Origin: Paulinella micropora
Taxonomy: Eukaryota > Cercozoa > Imbricatea > Euglyphida
DNA length: 37,470 nucleotides
Direction of reading: 5' to 3'
NCBI GenBank assembly: GCA_009731375.1
Contig: BJOX01000002.1
Coordinates: 206,088 to 243,557, forward strand
The notes below the pieces were generated by a model that worked only from the letters and a program-made list of their open reading frames with translations, did no database searches and had not been told where the DNA came from. Below are positions 23,114 through 37,470 of this stretch, piece after piece. The position numbers and the translations under genes were made by a program. Each line of letters begins with the position of its first letter. Position 1 is the stretch's first letter.

Positions 23114-24018
23114 GTCCTTTCTGCAGTAGCCAAACAACGCACACATACATACATGACATACATGACATACATACATACATACATACATACATACATACAT
23201 ACATACATACATACATACATACATGCATGCATACATGCATATATACATACATACATACATACATACATACATACATACATACATACATACGTACATACAT
23301 ACACCATTATCAGCACCGTAAAAAACAACGGCGACAGGGAAAACAACAGCAGCAGTTGTAGTAGCAGCAGCAGCAGCAACAACAATAGCAACAAAACAGC
23401 AACAAACCAGAGGAAGAACATCGACGAAAGCAGCAACAGCAGCCAACAATTGAGGCAATGCAGGCAGCAGCAGCAGCAGCAACAGGAGAGAGGGAGTAGT
23501 AGAACTGACTGAAGAAGGCCAGGGCGCTGCCGGCTTTAGCGTCGCTGTAGAAGCCCGTATCTACCGGCGATGGGTGAACAACCAGCACGTCGATGCTGTC
23601 CACTGCAGCAGGGCAAGATGCGATGTGATATGACATGAGATGGCATGGCATGGCGTGGCATGGCATGACATGGCATGACATGACATGTCATGACATGACA
23701 TAACATGATACGACATGACACATGTCATGACATGTCATGACATGACATGACATGTCATGACATGTCATGACATAACATGACACATGACATGACATGACAT
23801 GGCACGACATGACACGACATGACATGACATGACATGGCGTGGCATAGCATGGTATAACATGGCATAGCATGACAAAGCATGGCATGGCATGGCATGACAA
23901 AGCATGGCATGGCATGGCAAGACAAAGCATGGCATGGCATGGCATGGAACTTACAATAGAGCTCCGGTGCGACGGAAGTTGCAAAATTCGTCAGAAATGC
24001 CTGCAGAGTCAACAACAA

Positions 24019-24064
<46 letters not shown>

Positions 24065-24421
24065 GAGCAAAGGGCCGACCTTAGTGGCGCCATACATAAC
24101 CGCCGAGGGGTTAGAGAACCAGCCTGTCAAAACATCGACAAGTAAATAAGGCGCGTTCTACACTACCCAGAATTCCGGGTTTCTGGGGCCACTTTCTGTG
24201 TTTGCTTCCTGAAAAGCCTGGCCTGTGGGGCCACTTTCTGGGGTTGCTTCCGGAAAAGCCTGGCCTGTGGTGCCACTTTCACACCCAGAACCCGGAAATC
24301 TGGATGGTGTAGAACGGAGCTAAGACGGGAGGCGAAACCGCGAAACTTTCCTGGTATTTGGTGTGTGTGTGTGTGTGTGTATTGGGGGGGGGGGGGGGNN
24401 NNNNNNNNACATATATATATG

Positions 24422-24460
<39 letters not shown>

Positions 24461-24485
24461 ATAGATAACTAAATAAATAAATAAC

Positions 24486-24516
<31 letters not shown>

Positions 24517-24546
24517 ATATATACATCTTTCCATATATACACATAT

Positions 24547-24625
<79 letters not shown>

Positions 24626-24722
24626 AGAGACACACAGACATGCTGGCGAGGAGGTGAAGGTATATATATATATATACATATATATACACATATATATATA
24701 TATAGAGAGAGAGAAAGAGAGA

Positions 24723-24782
<60 letters not shown>

Positions 24783-26618
24783 GAGACACACAGACCTGCT
24801 GGTGAGGAGGTGAAGGTGATGGCGCCGCGCTGTTTGGAGTCAATCATGCGGTTGGCGAAATGGTGAGTGATCTGCAAAAAAAAATGNNNNNNNNNNCTTA
24901 ACTGCGGAGATGGCGTTGCATTCTATGTTGGACAGCTGCCGCTGCACGTCGCCATCCGCAAAGTGCTGCACGCACCAACAGATACAAAAATTGGGCGATA
25001 GGACCGGAAGCGTAGGCAGCGGATTTTGTTCCTTGGTAATTCTGTGATTACCTGCCTACCTTTCTGTCTACCTACCTACCTACCTACCTACCTACCTATT
25101 GATCTATCTAGCTACCCCAAATAGGATGTAGTCCGCATTGTCAAGATCGGGTTCGGAGAAATGTCCTACTTACCTAAATATCGATCTATCTATCTAATTA
25201 TCTTTCCATCTATCTAAGTACTTACCCCAGATAGGATGCCCATTGTTGAAGATCAGGTTGGGGAGATGTTCTACTTACCTCAATATCGATCTATCTATCT
25301 ACCTAATTATCTTTCTATCTATCTAACTACTTACCCCAGATAGGATGTAGTCCGCATTGTCAAGATCAGGTTCGAAGAAAATGTCCTACTTACCTAAATA
25401 TCGATCTATCTATCTACCTAATTATCTTTTTATTTATCTAAGTATTTACCCCAGATAGGATGTAGTCCGCATGGTCAAGATCAGGTTCGGAGAAATGTCC
25501 TACTTACCTAAATATCGATCTATCTATCTACCTAATTATCTTTCTATCTATCTAAGTACCCCAGATAGGATGTAGCCCGCATTGTTGAAGATCAGGTTGG
25601 GGAGATGTTCTACTTACCTCAATATCGATCTATCTATCTACCTAATTATCTTTTCTATCTATCTAACTACTTACCTCAGATAGGATGTAGTCCGCATGGT
25701 CAAGATCAGGTTCGGAGAAATGTCCTACTTACCTAAATATCGATCTATCTATCTACCTAACTATCTTTCTATCTATCTAAGTACCCCAGATAGGATGTAG
25801 CCCGCATTGTTGAAGATCAGGTTGGGGAGATGTTCTACTTACCTAAATATCGATCTATCTATCTACCTAATTGTCTTTCTATCTATCTAAGTATCTAAGT
25901 ACTTACCCCAGACAGGATGTAGCCCGCATTGTTGAAGATCAGGTTGGGAGATATGTCCGCGGTGGCCTTAACAATCGCGTCCATGTAGCCCGGCTTTCCT
26001 ACAGAACAACCACGTGACCATGACAAGAAAACACATCCACAAAAAACCGACAGAGTCAACACAATAGCTGTGACACGTGACATGAATGCCGGACCGAAGT
26101 TGACACCGACGCGCCGAAACTGGCAGTTAGGAAAACTGTGCACACACACACACATTCACTTCACATCTATGCATCTATCCATCCTCTATCCATCCATCCA
26201 TCCATCCATCCACCCATGCACCCATCCATCCATCCATCCATCCATCCATCCATCCATCCATTCTATCAATCTTTTGGGGATGAGTGGGGTAGTAGAAGGG
26301 AGGGAGGGAAAAGGGGAGAAAAAGAAGAATTGGCTGACTCTTTTTCCATCTTCTCGTGCACAGTGGTGAGCAAGTCATCGTTTAACGCCACCATGACGAC
26401 ATTAATGCCCTGCAGAGATTCCACAAGCATCGTAAAGAATATTGACAAGTAAGACGGAAAGCGAAGGCCGTGAAACTTACGCAGTATTTGCGGGAATATT
26501 TGCCCGAAATTCACCGCACTTTGCATATATTTTGATTTGCGAGGAGGGGAACAAGAAGGGCAAGGGGAAAGTCATTTGAGGAAAGGAGTAATAGCAGACA
26601 CGCGGAGAAGTAGGTGAC

Positions 26619-26691
<73 letters not shown>

Positions 26692-26744
26692 AAGTAGTAG
26701 AAGTAGAAGTAGGTGTAGTAGTAGTAGTGGTAGTAGTGGTAGTG

Positions 26745-26799
<55 letters not shown>

Positions 26800-26821
26800 C
26801 AGTAGCAGTAGCAGTAGCAGT

Positions 26822-26874
<53 letters not shown>

Positions 26875-26885
26875 TAGTAGTGGTG

Positions 26886-26916
<31 letters not shown>

Positions 26917-27715
26917 GAGTAGTACGTAGTAGTAGGAGTAGTACGAATAGTAGTAGTAGTAGTTGTAGTAGTAGTAGTAGTAGCCGCAACAATAGCGGCA
27001 GCAGCAGGCAGTAGCTGCATTGAAAATGCTTGAGTTATAAGCTTGTTAGCTTGACCTGCTTTGCCAGCTTTACAGTCAGCGCACGCCCGATACCCGAGGA
27101 GGCTACAGCACACAATTAAAAATTCTACCATATTCCATAATGGAATCTCGGGATTTCGGCAATGAGAAAAAGAAAAGAAAAAAGAAAAGAAAAGAAAAAA
27201 GAAAAAGGAAAAGAAAAAGAAAAGAAAAAGAAAAGAAAAAGAAAAGAAAAAGAAAAGTTAAGAAAAGAAAGGAAAGGGAAAAAAAGAAAAAAGAAAGAAA
27301 GAAAGAAAGAAAAAAAGAAAAAAGAAAAAGCAAAAAAAGAAAAAAGAAAAAAAGAGAAAAGAAACATACCTCCGGTGACTACGGCCCACTTGGCACCATA
27401 CTTCTTCTGTGGAACATCAGCGGCAGCAACAACAATGACCACAACAAAAACCACGACAACTACAAAAACAAACACAACAACAGCAACAACAACAACAGCA
27501 GCAGCAACAACAAAGACAACAACAACAACAAAGACAACAACAACAACAAAGACAACAACAACAACAAAGACAACAACAACAACCAAGACAACAACAGCAG
27601 CAGCAGCAACAACAACAGTAAAAACAACAACAACAACAACAACAACAACAGCAACAACAGCAACAAACCTTGAGGTCTTGCTCCCTGTAAATGTACGCAT
27701 GGATCAGGAACGGCA
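21112..27715 (-). CDS. Short-chain dehydrogenase/reductase (HSD17B12/3-ketoacyl-CoA reductase-like), 14 exons, 5' end not found
   Basis: Exons, in gene order on the minus strand: 27,715-27,669; 27,406-27,370; 27,102-27,056; 26,409-26,339; 26,135-26,095; 25,998-25,907; 24,965-24,897 (its donor lies in a 10-N gap); 24,871-24,796; 24,123-24,080; 24,000-23,955; 23,602-23,510; 22,517-22,485; 22,313-22,269; 21,185-21,112. All visible sites are GT-AG and all phases match, giving 270 visible residues. Motifs by visible residue: VVTGASSGIG (cofactor loop) at 24-33, FNNAG at 102-106, Asn of IECNA at 128, TSS at 155-157, YGATK at 170-174 and [10 protein letters not shown] after it. Catalytic N-S-Y-K is complete and Ser-to-Tyr spacing is normal. 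It is an NAD(P)H-dependent oxidoreductase; the [12 protein letters not shown] start fits ER-bound 17-beta-HSD12/ketoacyl-CoA reductases, but substrate is not certain. The N-terminal ~40 residues and start codon were not found. The last exon may instead be spliced at 21,130. Confidence 0.88.
21121..21302 (-). repeat. Duplicate of SDR exon 14 with its acceptor
   Basis: The exon's first ~53 nt and its preceding CATACAG acceptor occur twice, at 21,185 and again at 21,302, separated by (GTAT)n. The outer copy (21,250-21,302) is base-for-base the same in the exon part. It lacks the exon end (TTGGTAGG...), so only the copy ending at 21,112 preserves the frame to a stop. Confidence 0.9.
21571..21627. 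repeat. Perfect 23-bp inverted repeat, 11-nt spacer (SDR intron 13)
   Basis: Left arm 21,571-21,593 (CAAATTTGACGTGTTTTGCG plus GGC), right arm 21,605-21,627, spacer GC-rich. Weaker pairing (GCGG/CCGC) extends outward. It looks like the centre of a small foldback/MITE-like element; no transposase is present. Confidence 0.85.
21800..22313 (-). repeat. Minisatellite built from SDR exon 13 end plus donor
   Basis: Real exon 13 is 22,313-22,269. Four further copies of its last ~29 nt and the GTAC donor begin at about 21,863, 21,977, 22,067 and 22,159, spaced by (GTAT)n. Sense-strand core: CTTGGCAGAACAGTTGTGCA followed by TAACCAAG and gtac. In the copies the segment is preceded by CCTAACCCTAACC, which resembles telomere repeat and is missing from the true exon. 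Confidence 0.88.
22343..22437. repeat. GT, GA and poly-G tracts in SDR intron 12
   Basis: (GT)n, (GA)n, then G-rich blocks and a ~20-base G run. On the gene's sense strand this is CT-rich sequence upstream of the exon 13 acceptor at 22,314. Confidence 0.9.
22510..23140. mobile_element. ~575-bp insertion in SDR intron 11 flanked by a copy of the exon 12 acceptor
   Basis: The 28 bp spanning the exon 12 acceptor (22,510-22,537) recur at 23,113-23,140 with three mismatches. Between them are 22,560-22,990 of non-repetitive sequence with TAGG/TAGA repeats at both edges. The inserted part contains a 10-bp stem (CACCAACCAC near 22,647 with its complement) but no protein or tRNA promoter that I recognise. 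It may be a retroposon with long target-site duplication or a tandem duplication later filled in. Confidence 0.55.
23141..23500. repeat. (ACAT)n and CAG/CAA-rich tracts in SDR intron 11
   Basis: (ACAT)n to 23,305, then a CAG/CAA-rich block 23,340-23,490. It ends ten bases from the donor of exon 11 (23,509). Confidence 0.9.
23620..23945. repeat. Pentanucleotide array ATGRC (SDR intron 10)
   Basis: About 325 bp of ATGAC/ATGGC five-mers with occasional TGTCATGACATG palindromes and AAAGC inserts. It fills most of the intron between exons 10 and 11. Confidence 0.9.
24011..24065. repeat. (TTG)n in SDR intron 9
   Basis: This (TTG)n makes up nearly all of the ~79-bp intron between exons 9 and 10. 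On the gene's strand it is (CAA)n, leaving almost no polypyrimidine tract before the acceptor. Confidence 0.95.
24151..24321. mobile_element. MITE-like element in SDR intron 8
   Basis: ~30-bp imperfect terminal inverted repeats (GTTCTACACTACCCAGAATT... against GTTCTACACCATCCAGATTT...). A possible TAAG duplication flanks it on both sides. Inside are two copies of a ~43-bp unit (GGCCACTTTCTG...AAAAGCCTGGCCTGTG). No coding capacity, so non-autonomous. Confidence 0.7.
24360..24795. repeat. Microsatellites plus duplicated exon 8 end (SDR intron 8)
   Basis: (GT)n and poly-G beside a 10-N gap (24,399-24,408), AAAT repeats to 24,520, then TA and GA tracts. At 24,625-24,660 lies a 36-bp copy of 24,781-24,816, the last bases of exon 8 with its donor, differing at two positions. 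One difference is the last exon base (G to T), which weakens the duplicate donor. Confidence 0.9.
25044..25906 (-). repeat. ~110-bp minisatellite built from SDR exon 6 end plus donor
   Basis: Seven decayed units, with exon-like parts starting near 25,113, 25,222, 25,331, 25,446, 25,557, 25,671 and 25,782, next to the true exon end at 25,907. Each has ~52 bp matching the last part of exon 6 and its CTGGGgtaag donor, followed by ~55 bp of TATC/TACC-rich sequence. Two unit types alternate, differing in AAGATCAGGTTCGGAGAAAT versus AAGATCAGGTTGGGGAGATG. Frame and most donors are imperfect in the copies. Confidence 0.9.
26140..27055. repeat. Simple repeats in SDR introns 3 and 4
   Basis: Intron 4 (26,136-26,338) has CA and ATCC repeats. 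Intron 3 (26,410-27,055) is dominated by (GTA)n with GCA variants from 26,616 to 26,990. No other feature is seen in either. Confidence 0.9.
27103..27668. repeat. GAAAA and CAA repeats in SDR introns 1 and 2
   Basis: Intron 2 carries GAAAAG-type purine repeat (27,165-27,360), pyrimidine-rich on the gene's strand. Intron 1 is nearly all CAA/CAG (27,415-27,668). The 37-nt exon 2 sits between them. Confidence 0.9.
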
Positions 27716-27857
27716 CTGCAACATTGTCAAGGACACGAAGTATGCGAAAAAAAAAGAGACAAGGTTACAATAGATTGGTGGTGGCGATGCACGCAGCAAA
27801 CAAGAGTGGAAAAGGAGGCGAAGGAAAAAGGAAAGTCTTCTTCGTCGTCTTCTTCTG

Positions 27858-27923
<66 letters not shown>

Positions 27924-27973
27924 GCTAATGCTGATCTTGCTACTACTACTACAACTACTACTACTACTACTAG

Positions 27974-28033
<60 letters not shown>

Positions 28034-28117
28034 AACTACTACAACTACAACAACAACAACAACAACTACTACTACTACTACTACTACTAGTACTAGTACT
28101 ACTACTAGTACTACTAG

Positions 28118-28150
<33 letters not shown>

Positions 28151-28251
28151 CCCTACTGGTGGCAGTAAAGTAGCAGTAAAGTAGTAGTCCAGTGGTAGTA
28201 GTAGTAGCGGTAGTAGTAGTAGTAGTAGTAGTATTAGTATTAGTAGTAGTG

Positions 28252-28305
<54 letters not shown>

Positions 28306-28341
28306 AAGTAGCAGTAAAGTAGCAGTAAAGTACTACTACTT

Positions 28342-28401
<60 letters not shown>

Positions 28402-28411
28402 TTACTACTAT

Positions 28412-28445
<34 letters not shown>

Positions 28446-28464
28446 GCTACTACTGCTACTACTG

Positions 28465-28498
<34 letters not shown>

Positions 28499-28569
28499 CA
28501 CTACTACCACTACTACTACTACTGCTACTACTGCTAATACTACTGCTGCTGCTACTACTACTACTACTA

Positions 28570-28656
<87 letters not shown>

Positions 28657-28726
28657 GACTACTACGACTACTACGATACTACTACTACGATACTACTACT
28701 ACGATACTACTACTACGATACTACTA

Positions 28727-28780
<54 letters not shown>

Positions 28781-28826
28781 GTACTACTAATACTATTACT
28801 ACTACTACTACTACTAGTACTACTAG

Positions 28827-28879
<53 letters not shown>

Positions 28880-28929
28880 TGCTTCTACTTTGCTTCTATT
28901 TTGCTTCTAATAAAACTTCTTCTCCACTA

Positions 28930-29011
<82 letters not shown>

Positions 29012-29019
29012 CTACTTCA

Positions 29020-29082
<63 letters not shown>

Positions 29083-29142
29083 GCTACTACTTACTACTTA
29101 CTACTACTACTACTACTACAACTACTACTACTAACTACTACA

Positions 29143-29206
<64 letters not shown>

Positions 29207-29269
29207 TTACTACTATTACTACTACTACTTCTACTACTACTACTTCTATTTCTACTACTATTTCTACTT

Positions 29270-29309
<40 letters not shown>

Positions 29310-29340
29310 GACTACTACTACTACTGCTGCTGCTGCTACT

Positions 29341-29409
<69 letters not shown>

Positions 29410-29566
29410 ACATACGTACATACTCACATGTATACATACTCATACTTGCGTGTTATACGTCTATTATCCATTTGTCAAAGAAGCATGCTTATGTAAATGT
29501 CAATGTTCAATTCATGGACAAGCTAACGTTGTACATCCGCCTTCCATTTCGTCTACATACTGCTAG

Positions 29567-29628
<62 letters not shown>

Positions 29629-29647
29629 GTACTAGTACTAGTACCTT

Positions 29648-29692
<45 letters not shown>

Positions 29693-29715
29693 GTACTACT
29701 ACTACTACTACTACT
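27716..29715. repeat. About 1.9 kb of (ACT/AGT)n, upstream of both genes
   Basis: Blocks of (CTA)n switch strand sense repeatedly, for example (CTA)n to 28,165, (TAG)n 28,180-28,310, then (CTA)n again. Short interruptions contain GCAGTAAAGTA and CTTTGCTTCTA motifs. At 29,410-29,565 there is ~155 bp of non-repetitive sequence without a recognisable gene. The SDR start codon and promoter should lie somewhere here or further right, but I cannot find them. Confidence 0.85.
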
Positions 29716-29718
29716 ACT

Positions 29719-29806
29719 AGGCCTAGGCCTTCGATTTAATGAAGTTAAGTTTAAACTTCTCATCATCCATACAAATCGTAACTACTACTACTACTACTAC
29801 TACTTC

Positions 29807-29848
<42 letters not shown>

Positions 29849-30057
29849 GGCCTAGGCCTTCGATTTAATGAAGTTACTTGTAACCTCTGGTCATCCATAC
29901 AAATCGTTAGCTCAAGAGCTATTGATTTAACTAGATGGCGACCTGCTTCTCAATTTTTTAACATAATCGTAATTATTAAAAATAACAATTTAGCTCTTGA
30001 GCTAACGATTTGTATGGATGATCAGAAGTTAAACTTACCTTCATTAAATCGAAGGCC

Positions 30058-30058
<1 letters not shown>
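29719..30058. mobile_element. Foldback/MITE-like element with ~68-bp inverted arms, plus half copy
   Basis: The full element, 29,854-30,058, begins AGGCCTTCGATTTAATGAAG and ends with its complement. Arms pair for ~68 bp with a few mismatches; the AT-rich centre includes GATTTAACTAGATGGCGACC. A half copy (29,725-29,780) lies just left, and GATTTAACTAGATGGTGACC recurs at 30,373-30,392. All pieces are embedded in (ACT)n, suggesting preference for, or spread with, that repeat. Confidence 0.8.
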
Positions 30059-31258
<1,200 letters not shown>

Positions 31259-31729
31259 GGACAGTAGCGCTGCTTCCTATTTCCTGACAGCTTTCGACTA
31301 GAATTACCAGCACGTCACACTGACTAGCCCCGACCAAAGCGACCCCTTAGAAGACCATCAAAAAAAAGAAAAAGCGGCAAAAAGAAGAGGCAACATAACA
31401 TCTCATGTCAATTGATGACCTATGAAAGTGGATACGGAGAGCGACCAGAGTAACCACGAGATGAGGATCATTTTTGCAAAATTTCCTTTCACAGTAAAGA
31501 AGGATCTTGGCAGACACAAAAAGGCACTTGGCCAATGCAAAATGGTATTCAACTGCAGGCAGTATGCCCAAAAAGTGGCATCGGCCCTCCTCCTGCCTGT
31601 CATTCCCGGTTTTCCTTTTTGGCAAATTTTGCCACCTCTCTCCCTTTTTATTTCTGTCCCGACCTTTTCTTTTCCACCTCAGTCACCCTGTCTTCATCAA
31701 CCGCCCCTTTGAGCGGCGGATCGTCCACC

Positions 31730-37470
<5,741 letters not shown>

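Overview
This is eukaryotic nuclear DNA: two genes split into many short exons with GT-AG introns, two kinds of non-LTR retrotransposon, a tRNA-derived SINE family, foldback elements, and microsatellites on an extreme scale. There is no bacterial gene organisation, rRNA gene or CRISPR array. The PP2A B56 gene reads closer to plant and protist versions than to animal ones (for example its LSYCVNQFVDKD and VTNSTKEV segments), so an alga or other protist is the best guess. Species cannot be named from sequence alone.

Layout. (1) 1-5,565: minus-strand non-LTR element with a 1,210-codon ORF (N-terminal basic/RRM-like region, AP-type endonuclease, reverse transcriptase), preceded by two diverged leader repeats of 600-750 bp. 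(2) 6,056-6,628 and 16,965-17,617: five copies or fragments of a SINE with a tRNA-like head and a (TTA)n tail. (3) 7,253-8,940 and 19,378-20,725: a near-identical duplicated segment ending in ACAT-type satellite. (4) 8,943-16,842: a decayed plus-strand non-LTR element with an unusual domain set: ubiquitin-protease-like (C19-like) domain, unknown domains, RNase H placed before the reverse transcriptase, then CCHC plus restriction-like endonuclease. (5) 17,720-18,600: no recognised gene. (6) 21,112-27,715, minus: a short-chain dehydrogenase/reductase (SDR) gene in at least 14 exons; every visible junction phase agrees. (7) 27,716-31,729: intergenic (ACT)n, a foldback element and a TTA-tailed retroposon. 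(8) 31,730 to the right edge, plus: a PP2A regulatory subunit B56 gene, nine exons visible, 3' end outside the window. The SDR and B56 genes are divergent.

Two observations stand out. First, several SDR introns contain tandem or dispersed copies of the neighbouring exon's end together with its splice site: seven decayed copies after exon 6, four after exon 13, one each at exons 8, 12 and 14. The introns seem to have grown by repeated duplication across exon-intron junctions. Second, the 8.9-16.8 kb element combines a deubiquitinase-like domain, an RNase H upstream of the RT and an R2-type endonuclease, an order I do not recognise from the described RLE families. The functional genes have housekeeping roles (lipid/steroid-type redox and phosphatase targeting) and show no sign of forming a joint system.
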